A stretch of 64,000 nt of DNA, from NCBI RefSeq assembly GCF_963675165.1, contig NC_087384.1:5139182-5203181 (forward strand). Direction: 5' to 3'. Shown here one piece after another: positions 29,650 to 40,303 of this stretch. The translations under genes and the position numbers were made by a program. A model generated the notes under the pieces. It was given only the letters and a program-made list of their open reading frames with translations. It was not told the DNA's origin and searched no databases. The first letter of the stretch is position 1; each line of letters opens with the position of its first letter. This stretch comes from Halichondria panicea. Lineage: Eukaryota > Porifera > Demospongiae > Suberitida > Halichondriidae.

Positions 29650-30425
29650 ACAGGGGTAGAGTCTTGCAACATAAACTTTTAACCAGTCTGCGCATGCGTA
29701 GAGATCTGCCACCATGTGATCAGTAAAAATGGATTCTAAAGTGAAGTCCAGGACTTGTATCACTATGTAGCTAGCTGAGGCAAGTAGTAAAATCAAAAGT
29801 GGGCAGTCTATCTTGGGATGGTGTTGTCACTGTCATTGGTCCTACAAGGCTGAAACACTGCCATTCGATTGAAGTCTTTATAAGGATACGGCCAACTTAA
29901 AAGAAGGCCGCAAGATATATTACATGTCCGACTACGAAACTAGGGTATTAAAGCTTCCTCTTCTACCAAGTTCCTATTGGTTCGAACTCATGCATGGATG
30001 TATTGTTTTGACCACGATGTCAATCCCACTACAGTGAACTCTGCTACATTCTACAACATCCACGAGTTAGAGCTGGCACCACTGGTTGCAAGCTCGAAGT
30101 TTAATACACAAGGCTATGGCAACCTCTGCAAATTTTAACTCCTGCTGATGTATTACACTCATGCTGCACATCACTATAATAAATTAATTTGGGGTTCAGA
30201 CACTTCCACGCTGGAGTACTCTGGCTCACCAATTACATCGTAATATCATTTCTGTACACATCACCCTCCACTGTTATAATTATGTGAAAAGAGAGTTTTG
30301 AGGCTGCCTTACTCATTTCCACACGCACATGCACTGACCCTTAGCTAATAGTCTGCGGTGAGATCAAAGGCAGATCTCTGCGCATGTGCAGACCGATTAA
30401 AAGTTCAAAACCCTGTACCAGGATA
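29650..30425. mobile_element. Degraded MITE, about 775 bp
   Basis: Left arm (about 29655-29712, containing ctgcgcatgcgtagagatct) and right arm (about 30368-30420, agatctctgcgcatgtgcag) are inverted copies. The interior holds no convincing ORF. It lies directly upstream of array gene A and may contribute to its promoter. Confidence 0.65.
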
Positions 30426-30568
30426 CAGTATAATTATGTGTATTTGTAAAAAGCCATTGATTATTAGCTACCTACTGGTGTGTGAAAGTGAAACTGTTTC
30501 ATTAAGTGAGTGTGACTTTGTTCTATTGCACTGAAGATCCAGCTAGACTGTGTAGATTCGTCACTGAG

Positions 30569-33500
30569 ATGTCTGAGGGTAAGATATAAAAGTTGTATAT
30601 CTTACTATGAATTAAACTAGTTACATCTTTTGCAATCCACTACAGAAAAGATTTCAGCTACACCAGATGTGCACCCAGGAGACACGTACTCCAACCAACC
30701 ACCACCTCCTCAACCTTACCTTGGCTACCCTCCATTACCAGGTGCTCCTGGAACAATTGCCTACGACCCCACAAAACAACCAATGGGAGTAGGAGCAGCA
30801 CAGTCAGGGCCAATGCCTGCAGGTTAAACTTGTAGCATACATGCTTGCATGGAGTACTGTAGAGACGCTTATAATTTTTTTAAGGGGAATAAAACAATGC
30901 ATACTCCTAGTGGACTAGAAAAATTATAACTCCATGCATGTATTAGCCTCGATTCCAGGCCGCTTGAAAAAGGCGGCCTGGTATACCTTGTATGCGCATG
31001 CGCGAAATAATTGACCATCATACAAATTGTAAAAAAACGGACAAAGTTACAAAAGGGAATAATACGTATGACAATGTGACCAAAATGACAGCTTTTTCAG
31101 AGACACTAATCAAAGTAGAATAATTATGCTGCAGCAGTGTTAGTTCTTCTAGCTCTGTTTATCAAAGAGACAGTTCAAGAAAGCCTCCCAGACAGCTAGA
31201 GCTGCCAGCTAGGAAGAGTGGTGGACTCTTTAATACATCAGTAGATTTAGTAGCAGAATACTTGCCTGGTCTATATTACCACAGCCTCATCAGGGGACCC
31301 ACAGGAACACATCATGCCTTTCCTGTAGCCTTACAGTGTAGGGTGTCGTTAAGGCTTGATGCAATAAAGGGCGTATATGAACTCAGTCATCTTTGCACAA
31401 TACTTCTATGTAACGGACTGTAAAATCAGAATACAAATAGTATACGGTTTATTTTACTGACAGTATCCACAAATACACGGATTACCCCCTTTTTGGGGTA
31501 ATGTACACGCATGCGCATACAAGGTATACCAGGCCGCCTTTTTCAAGCGGCCTGGAATCGAGGCTATGCATGTATATCCAATTACCCCTATGAATTTGAT
31601 TTGATTTTAAAATGTAAAATATGTGTTTACTGAGGTCAAATGATGGGTCTAATACCTGCTAAGTGGTTTTGCTAAGTGGTTTGTGGCCTAGATGTTTACT
31701 CCATAATCTGGTTGAGAATATTCACAATCATGACAGTAAAGTATATATAGCAACATTTTCTTCAGTGGATGTACCATCTGACTTCTGCATGTGCACTATC
31801 TCTTCACTATACAAAGACTGGTCGTCCCATAAAATATGTCCATGCACTGAATGGAAACAGAGTAGTCTAGAATTGTAACATTTGCAAGAAACACTGCAAC
31901 GAGTAGTTAACTATGTTTGGAAATGTATACATGTAGTATTGAGTTAGCAAATGTAATAACACTAGCACACACGCACACATTTAATACATTCTTTACATGC
32001 AGGTTGATGTAGATTATATATAAAGTGTGTAAACAGTATTTACAAATGGTTTTGTAGAATCTGGGATGGGTGAAAGAATTGGCTGTGGTTTCTTGAAATC
32101 TGACTTAGAGCCAAAAAGTTATTTAATGGGTCCCCCTCCCCGCCCCTTCAATATACATGCATGTTCATAGATTGAAGAGAAAGGGATTGGCACGAAAATC
32201 AAGATTATTTTTTATTCATTTCCAAATGATACCTACCATCAGGGGGCATGTGTTTTTAAGTGTTGGAGGGGTCTTTGAGAAGTAGGCATTAGACACAATA
32301 AGTTTCCCGGGTTTTCGCAGGAGTTTTAGGGCGAAACACAAATGGTTTCAGGCCCATCTGTCTACACTCTATGCAAAAGCATCACGTGAACTGCCTCCGT
32401 TGCCTGGAATCCCTTTCTCTTCAATCTATGGTTAGACCAAGTGTTGCTTGTGAAACCTATAATTAGACACTAGATTATAATTATATATACTGCAGCCCCG
32501 GTAACATGCATTGTGAAGTTCTCTTGTATACCGGCATTGTAAAAATGATATGTATAATGTCAAGCATTTTCTTATGGTTTCATGTGAATGCAGGAAATGG
32601 TGCCCCTCCCTACTACCCTAACCCCAACTCTCAGCCACCACCAGGAAATGGTGCCTCTCCCTACTATCCCAATCCCAACTCTCAGCCACCACCAGGAAAT
32701 GGTGCCCCTCCCTACTATCCCAACCCCAACTCTCAGCCACCACCAGGAAAGGGTGCCTCTCCCTATTATCCCAATCCCAACTCTCAGCCACCACCAGGAT
32801 ATGGTGCCCCTCCCTACTATCCCAATTCTCAGCCACCACCTGGAGCATGGCCACCTCAACCAGTGAGTGCATGTGTTCATCTCAATATCACATTAGGAAC
32901 TATAAAATTATGCTGTACACATCGATCAGTGTCAACCTTTTTCAACTCACTTGAAATGCAAAACATATAGGCATTGTAAATGCCAATAGTTGGGGGTGTG
33001 GTGTTGTTTGTGTGCATGTCACAGCAGAGAAGGTACGACAGGCGTACAGCGTTATTGCTGTGCCATTCAATTAGAGAAAAAACAGCCTGGACACAGCAAT
33101 AACATTGTATGTGGGCGGATAATTAGTGTTTCAATCGAAGGGTAATTGCTTGAGCTGTATACAGCGCCTATCAGCGTGATCATGCAGAGGCCGTTTTTAT
33201 ATAAAGGCCGCACTCAAATAGTAGCCTCTCTATATACAGCCCATCTTCAGTGCAATAGAAGCCGCTCTCAAATATAGTAGCCTCATCAGTGAACTTTCAC
33301 CCTATATCTGAGGCAATCATCTCTGCACTATTGATACTGCATGGTATCAATGCTGGTGTCTGTAGCAACTAGCTAGTAGATAAGACTTTCTCATGGCAAA
33401 GTTTGAGTTTGTGCAGGTGAAAAGAACTTCTAAAATTTCCTGCTATGTATAAAGTAGGGGAGCTCAAACTGTATAAGAATTGTCACCTATAGTACAATAT

Positions 33501-34650
33501 TGATGGATTTGTACTGACATTAGACAAAATACAGCCAGATGTGGGAGGGTCTGCTCTAATCTGATGATATGATAAGACAATAAAGTGCTCTCAGGAGATG
33601 AATTCCATTCACTTCTGTGACATGCACACAAACTATTAGACACCCTTGTAATGCACACTATAATTATGTAGGCTATGTATTCTGAGGCCAATTTTTCCAA
33701 GTAAAAAGTATAGGCCTGATAATTCCCATTAATTCTTTAAACATGTGCCTATTATTCTCATATAAAAGTACACTGTTATCTATACTCTAATTCTATATTG
33801 AGAAGACACATGACTAATATATAATATAAGACACAGTCATGGCTATAATATAAGACATGCGACAATAAACCTTGACATAACATGATAAGCTGCTACAAAA
33901 ATTAATGGTGCATGGTGATGCCAATCTCTTAGCAGGCTTTTAACAACAATGTGATTGCAATATTCAGTTTCATTTTTCTGAGGCTTCCTATAATTATGGT
34001 GGCCTATAGTTACACACAACTTCATATACATGTATATACATTCCAGATTGCCCAGCAACAGACCAGCAGCAATGTGGTGGTGGTCAACTCCCAACCCTCA
34101 GCGATGTCCTCCACAGTGTATGTGACCAGCAATGATCAGTCCTCCTTCATATTTGGTGTTGTGGTTTCTGTGGTGGCAGTCTTCTGTCTCTGCTGGTGGT
34201 CTCTGGTCTGCACCATCCCAGGGGCTGTGGTGGGACACATGGTGAGCTCTTTATACTATAATTGGCAGGCTTCCATGCAGTTCATTTAATTTTGCTTCAG
34301 GTTAATGAGTCTGCATGTAAAGATTCAATGTCATTAGTGTTCACGTGCATGCATGTGTACGTGGGCACATTAATCATGTGTATAACTATACAAAATTCTG
34401 GTCGCATGATTCAACGGTATACATGTTCCATTCAACTTACCCAATCTATGGCATGCAGGCTGCAGCTGCTGGCAGGAATGGAGACAAAGTAACCAAGAAG
34501 AAGTACGACCAAATCTCCGGGGTACTCATAGTGGCTGGTATCATCTTCCAAGTCATTGGCCCCATCATCATCATAGGAAGTTCTGTGGCAAGTGTGGCGA
34601 GATTGTCTAGCAGCATACCATCATCATATTACTATTATAATTCAGGCTAA
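30569..34650 (+). CDS. Array gene A: proline-rich two-membrane-segment (CD225/dispanin-like) protein
   Basis: Exons 30569-30578, 30646-30822, 32594-32862, 34047-34241 and 34459-34650 join to 843 nt, 280 residues. The N-terminal half is Pro/Gln/Tyr-rich: a PPPPQPYLGYPP segment, then four and a half repeats of a 17-residue unit (GNGAPPYYPNPNSQPPP). Exon 4 has IAQQQTSSNVVVVNSQPS and a first hydrophobic span around FGVVVSVVAVFCLCWW, followed by CTIPGAVVGHM. Exon 5 has a loop with a GD pair, then a second span, GVLIVAGIIFQVIGPIIII. The order Pro-rich cytosolic tail, Cys-rich span, GD loop, second span is that of CD225/dispanin proteins. That family call is inference; the gene model is firm. There is no signal peptide. 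The 1.8-kb intron 2 hosts a MITE. Confidence 0.82.
30944..31565. mobile_element. 622-bp MITE with 10-bp target-site duplication
   Basis: Terminal inverted repeats of about 60 bp (tagcctcgattccaggccgc at the left) are nearly perfect. The direct repeat atgcatgtat flanks both ends at 30934-30943 and 31566-31575. No coding capacity. Inserted in intron 2 of gene A. Confidence 0.9.
32166..32431. mobile_element. Small MITE, about 265 bp
   Basis: Ends catagattgaagagaaaggg and tccctttctcttcaatctatg are inverted copies. Intron 2 of gene A. Confidence 0.75.
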
Positions 34651-34920
34651 GAATAATTAGACTTGGATTGTCTGCAGTAGCAAGACCTATACATGTATAG
34701 GTGTATACTAGATATAAACACTAAGTGTAGGTGTGATAATTATGATTATTTTTATACCACTTAATTAAATCAATCATTCAAAAGTGAATGATGGTAATTG
34801 TCGCAGACTGTCCCAAAACTATGATACTATTATAATTATGCTGTATACTTTATAGTTCTATTTGAACAACTGTTTAAAACTTAATAAATTTTTGCACCGC
34901 ATAAAGTATTATATTACAGG
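34651..34920. other. Gene A 3' flank
   Basis: Presumed 3' UTR of gene A. An aataaa at about 34883 is a possible poly(A) signal. No gene seen. Confidence 0.5.
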
Positions 34921-34922
34921 TA

Positions 34923-36162
34923 CAGTGCAACAACCAAAGAGAGTAGATTTTTTTTTATATTATTTTTTTTCACATTTTGTGGCATATCTTCTGAAGTAAA
35001 AGTGATATGATCTATTTGAGTGCAGGTACTGAAAGTTCAATTATTGGCGCTTCCATTGGACCACCACCTGTTACATCATATGACATCATCACTATGAAAT
35101 GGCTGTCTGAAGATGTGTACCTCTGAAAATATGTTAGGAATAGAAGTAGCTTATTTGTTTGAGTTAAGATCTGAAATTTATTGTGTATGTACCTGACTAT
35201 ATTGCTCATCTTTTGAGCTTCAACGGAAGTCTGGGCTGCTAGTAAGTTCTGAGAAATACTGAATTTTGTTGTTTTTTGGTGGCAAATATGTTAGGAATAC
35301 AACTTTTGATTTTATGCTAGTTAAGGTCTGATTTTTGAGGAGCATGTACTACAATAGCATAGAATTCATCTGTACTAACTTACAGGAGCTAGACAAGTCT
35401 CATCTTTGCTAGAGCAGCCCTTCTTGTCAAAAATGGTGATTTTGCTCCGTTTTGCTACTTTTGCTGACGTATGCAATGATATTCATTGATTTGTGACATC
35501 ACAAATCATCTTGTTGTTATTTGCTACATCCAAAGGTCATGTGATGTCTACCTGCAAATACACAGTTGGTGTTGGTCATTCTGTGTCACAGGGCGTGGTA
35601 ATTGAGCTTACTACGTAGCCAAATTGCCCCAAAAGTCATAAAAAGCACTGTTTTTGACAAGATGGGCCGCTCTAGCAAAGAAGAGGCTAGCCTAACTCCT
35701 GTAAGTTAGTACAGATGAAAAGTACACTATTGTAGTACATGCTGCTCAAAAATCAGACCTTAACTAATATAAAATCGAAAGTTGTATTCCTAACATATTT
35801 GCCACCAAAAAACAACAAAATGCAGTATTTCTCAGAACTTACTAGTAGCCCAGACTTCCGTTGAAGCTCAAAAGATGAGCAATATACTCAGGTACATGCA
35901 CAACAAATTTCAGATCTTAACTCAAACAAATAAGCTACTTCTATTCCTAACATATTTTCGGAAGTACACATCTTCAGACAGCCATTTTATACTGATGATG
36001 TCATGTGATGTAACAGGTGGTGGTCCAATGGAAGCGCCAATAGTTGAACTTTCAGTACCTGCACTCAAATAGATCATATCACTTTTACTTTAGAAGATAT
36101 GCCACAAAATGTAAAAAATGTGTACCAAAAAAAAAAATCTACTCTCTTTGGTTGTTGCACTG
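34923..36162. mobile_element. 1.24-kb foldback element with TA target-site duplication
   Basis: Nearly the whole element is one inverted repeat: arms of about 580-600 bp meet near 35520-35560. It starts CAGTGCAACAACC and ends with the reverse, flanked by TA at 34921-34922 and 36163-36164. Mirror-image open frames of 65 codons exist in both arms, but neither resembles a known protein. The CAGTGCA start is shared with the MITE at 22362. Confidence 0.88.
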
Positions 36163-36449
36163 TACATGACATTGTAATCTATAATGAACTTTTGATGACA
36201 CTCTGAAGCATTCCCTCAACGGACCTACCTGAAAACCTCTAGATCTGATTACAGGTTGGTTCACTTCAACTTGTAATTTCTGCCAACCAACCTGAAATCC
36301 TCTGTATATTATTATAATTATTATTGCAAAGCTATATATATATGTAAATCAAGATCTCTACCACCTCACCTGTATACTTAATTAGTAGCCTCTTCATATA
36401 GTATTCAATCATGTACTATAGCTGAATATATATATAGGGTACAGTTACG

Positions 36450-36520
36450 TAGAACCTCGATTATCCGGACACCTTGGTTCCAGAGGCAGGCCGAATAACC
36501 GGTTAATCGAATAGATATAA
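36450..36520. repeat. Single end of a pogo/Tigger-like MITE
   Basis: tagaacctcgattatccgga is the terminal wording of pogo/Tigger-type non-autonomous elements and resembles the ends at 41640 and 61537. The opposite end is missing. Confidence 0.6.
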
Positions 36521-36892
36521 ACCACGCCTTGATCCACCCACTTATTAAAGCACGTAGGCTGTATATATAAAATAATTATACCAATTAACGAGTCAGTGCA
36601 TGTATACAACTTAGCTGTCTTTAAAATCAGTGAGTTGTATTCCCCGGGGCCCCCTCCCATCCCTTATTCCTACGTACAGTTGTGTACATTGCTGTGTGAG
36701 AATGATGAGTTATACATGTATATGTAGCTATACATATTTTCTCTACAAGCAATTTGACAAATTTGCAGATATTAAGCCAGATTGTTCTGCAAAATACTTC
36801 CTATACTTCCATGGGGGGTTTATTTATTATTGTGCCAACAATAATTATACTATCCCTATATACGTACACTTCATATACATGCATGTGTTACA

Positions 36893-37035
36893 GTAGTGAA
36901 TTCTCAGTCCACTGCAGTGCAGTGCCTACTACAGTACATGTGACCAAAGATTGACCTGCAAGATTCCCTATACATGTACATGGTGATGCAGTGGTCATGC
37001 TCATTCTGGTTGTCTGTGCTGTGTGCTTGGTGTGA
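36893..37035 (+). pseudogene. Decayed exon 4 of an array gene
   Basis: The stretch agtgaattctcagtccactg, continuing through tacatgtgacca and ggtcatgctcattctg, aligns with exon 4 of genes B and D-G (SQPTTVPTTVHVT, then VVTLILFF). It has deletions and frame breaks in the middle and no usable splice sites. It marks a dead array member between A and B. Confidence 0.7.
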
Positions 37036-37379
37036 GTGGAATGTAATTAGGTATAATTAAAACTGAAATAGATAAGGTAATTCAATTTTAGCACCAGCTT
37101 ACTTACTGTTGATTATACCCTCAAGTTATTGTAGAGTCTATAAAATGTCCTATTGAATGCATAACAAACCAAAATTTACTTTTGTAGTCACAGCATACAT
37201 TACACACAAAATAAGCAGCCATGACAGATCTCACCTACAGCAAAAAAACAGCCTCAGTACGAATTTTCATAATAAAGATTTTCTCAGTGTAGCTAATAGA
37301 AGTGTATTTTTATCTTGACAATCTAAGAGTGCATGACCTGCATGCTTATTGAATAAGCTGCTATGTTATATCCACCCCA

Positions 37380-37505
37380 TGCAGTGCACATTGACTATAA
37401 GCACTGGTATACTGTGGCCCCAGTGCACATTGACTATATAAGCACTGGTATATTGTGGCCCCAGTGCACATTGACTATATATAAGCACTGGTACTGTGGC
37501 CCCAG
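37380..37505. repeat. Tandem repeat, about 45-bp unit, three copies
   Basis: Three copies of cagtgcacattgactataagcactggta followed by tgtggccc, the third with an added tata. The phrase cacattgacta and the following cctacctgc..acac wording tie it to the dispersed repeat at 17906 and 21245. Confidence 0.8.
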
Positions 37506-37871
37506 ACTATAAGCCTGCATGGTACTGGCAGCTGTATAATGTACTAGAAAGCATGCCATTTCTAGCTATAAGTATGTAAGTGTTCCTTCCTACCTGCAAC
37601 ACAATGGTAACTGGTGTTACATTGTAGGAAGACCCTTGTGCATATACTGAAGTTCTATTCTGAGCCTGTTTCCTGTTTCTACTGATAGTATCTAGGCTGC
37701 AAGAATTAGTCAACCCACAATTATTATTACTATGCAACAAGAGTGCATACAGATATGGTTTCTATGGTTTTGTGAGTAATCTCCATTCATATGGTGCAGT
37801 AGAATCTCTCCTGCAGTGTAGAACCATAGATTGACTATACTCTATCTATGGTAGAACTACAAGCTATACAA

Positions 37872-38500
37872 ATACAGTGGATTGCTGTACACTTGCAACA
37901 GAAAATTGCCAAACAGCAAAACCACCAGATATGAATTTCATTACCAATAGTAATTCTAAGCTCAGCTTGCATTTTTATTACAATTAGCAGAATCTCATTG
38001 AACATCTGCTTATTCCTAAACATATACAGGTATGAGCAAATTGAATCTACAAGCTGGGCCCAGGGGATTAAATCCTAAAAAGGTGCTCAGTCATACACCT
38101 CCATGCGATTATACAGATATTCTCAGGGCACTCCTATTAGTCTCACTCATAGATACCTACAGAATGGATACTTTATGATAGCACTCTTGAAAAGCTTAAG
38201 TAGACTAGAAATGCATGAAATACATTTCAAGAATGCTTGACTGACTACAGTGTACAAATGTCATGCATGTAAATTACGTTCTTTGGGGGGGAGGGGGCAT
38301 GCCTAGAGAGGTTCAATGAGTGTCTGCTGAAAATTGGTTACTTTCAGTTGGCTCTATGCTTTCTACCTGTTCTATGCTCTATGTTTTCTACCTGTAATCT
38401 TCAGAAAACTGATAATGATATTCATAATAATTTATCTGATTGTGGTTTTGCTGTTTGGCAATTCTCTGTTGCAAGTGCACTGCAATCCACTGTATGTGGT
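37872..38500. repeat. Widely spaced inverted repeat
   Basis: Left arm 37872-37945 (ttgccaaacagcaaaaccac) and right arm about 38420-38500 (gtggttttgctgtttggcaa) are inverted, roughly 75 bp each, about 475 bp apart. Probably a degraded MITE. Confidence 0.65.
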
Positions 38501-38657
38501 TGGTCAAGAACATGCATGTAATTATTATATTCCCTGAGGGCATACCCTATAGTGTGGGAGGTTGTCATAAGGTATGAGGAGCTGTAAATATCCTATTATC
38601 CCTTATCTTATGGGCTCCTGTTCAGTTTCATTGCATGGGGCATAACATTATAATTGT

Positions 38658-38672
38658 CCCCCCCCCCCCCCC
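38658..38672. repeat. C15 homopolymer
   Basis: Fifteen consecutive C residues in a spacer with no recognised gene. Confidence 0.85.
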
Positions 38673-39160
38673 TAAATACAGAATAGTTTTGACTGTTCAA
38701 TCTGCTAACAACATGGACCCTTTGTATAATATAGCTGGCCAAGTTGTGGTCTTATCCTGCCTGAGCCATCCCTTCTATATATATAGCTAACTTCAAAGTA
38801 TCTGCACTGATGTACTTCAACCTGCTTATTACAGCCATGCATGCATGCACTGCGGCATGTTGATTGATCATCCTCCCAAAGAAAGCTATGTAGACAGCTC
38901 ACTGCATACACTCACCCTGAGCCAAAGGCAGCAGACACTGTGTACATTTATAGCTAGATCCATATAGTTATGTATATTGATTTGAAAACAGTTCAATAAA
39001 GGTGTCAAAGTTGTCCCAACACATTTTTTGGGAATATTAATTTATGAGCTGACGAACTTTATCTGTACAATGTCATGTATACTGCAGGATAATTTTTTAG
39101 GAAACACATACATGCATGCACGTATTATTTATTACCTGTATATATAAGCACAAAAACTGG

Positions 39161-40032
39161 CTGTCTGTAATCAGTGGACTGACTACTGGACTGGACTGGA
39201 CTGGACTGGACTGTTGCAACACCAATTACATTCCTTTTCCTCATAACAAGACCACAATGACAAATGATTGTAAACACTGTTGTTTATAGGCTCAAAGTAG
39301 GGGAAATTACACAAACACGGGAAACGTTACAGGTATAGATCTACAGTGAGTAAACAGTTCCCAAGTGTGTCTTTAAACATTCATGCCCTTTTTTCAAATC
39401 CTTCCTGAAATAGCACCTTAATTTTTCAAGTGATTTTCCTTGTACAGGAACATCCTTTGTATCTACTACGACCGGATCTGATACAAATAGCGGGGGGGAT
39501 GCTCATCCGTCTTGTTTGTGGTTTATAAGTGTGCATGTATGTGCAACGGCTTCATGGAAAGTACGACAGGAGTATGCACACAGAGCATGCACATAGACTC
39601 GATCTTCGTATGAAAAATGGCAAATATTCACTCTCCACGGCTCAACAGAGAAGCAGACACGCTTTATCGAAAGTGTTTACAATCAATGTACCATTTTAAA
39701 TTTAACCTACGTTTGAGCCTAAAAACAACAGTTCTATATATAGATGCTCCAATTGTGGTTCAATTAAGCAAGAATGCATCATGGTCTCAACCAGCTAGGC
39801 CAGTTACCTGTCCTCCTATACAGAAAGCTAAACATGCTCTTCCATCACCATGCAAACCTAAAGACAAGCATTAATGTAGCTAGGTGAACATGTGTTAAGT
39901 TTTTACAATCATTTGTCATTGTGGTCTTGTTATGAGGAAAAGGAGGTGTTGCAATAGTCAGGTCAAAGTCCAGTCCAGTCCAGTAGTCCAGTCCAGTCCA
40001 GTAGTATAGTCCGGTCCACTGATTACAGACAG
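39161..40032. mobile_element. 872-bp MITE with CTGGA-repeat ends
   Basis: Ends ctgtctgtaatcagtggac and gtccactgattacagacag are inverted, each followed inside by short tandem ctgga/tccag repeats, then a longer inverted block (cataacaagaccacaatgac). An 85-codon + strand frame (39617-39874) lies between the arms; it has no recognisable family and is probably chance. The right end is about 75 bp upstream of the TATA box of gene B. Confidence 0.82.
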
Positions 40033-40107
40033 CCGCACATGCAAGAAGTGTGTTTGTGCCCACAACTTTCAATTAAATGGGAAATTCCCCTAATAACCTG
40101 GTACAGA

Positions 40108-40115
40108 TATAAAAA
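40108..40115 (+). promoter_or_regulatory. TATA box of array gene B
   Basis: gatataaaaagg occurs at the same place, about 150-195 bp before the ATG, in genes B, D, E, F and G. Here it is 196 bp before ATG 40304. Downstream lies a 5' UTR stretch ending gattgaacatcag, as in the other copies. Confidence 0.7.
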
Positions 40116-40303
40116 GGAAGGAAACTATAGTGTAGTCAGTCTATAGTATTTGTGCTGCAAAAAAATTGTATTGAAGTTGAAGCCAGCTCAGTAAACTATA
40201 TAGAATAGCTTGCAAAGATTGAACATCAGAAAGTTAGTATATTTTCATGCAGGTTTGTTAATGGTTTGTCCCTGATCATGCAATGTTAATACTTTCAACA
40301 GAC

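Noticed and set aside
32572-32880. Long frames on the other strand and in other frames over the Pro-rich exon of gene A
   Set aside because: Shadow frames created by the 51-bp coding repeat; only the + frame joins the flanking exons in phase.
35012-36072. Mirror-image 65-codon frames
   Set aside because: They are the two arms of a foldback element, not independent genes.
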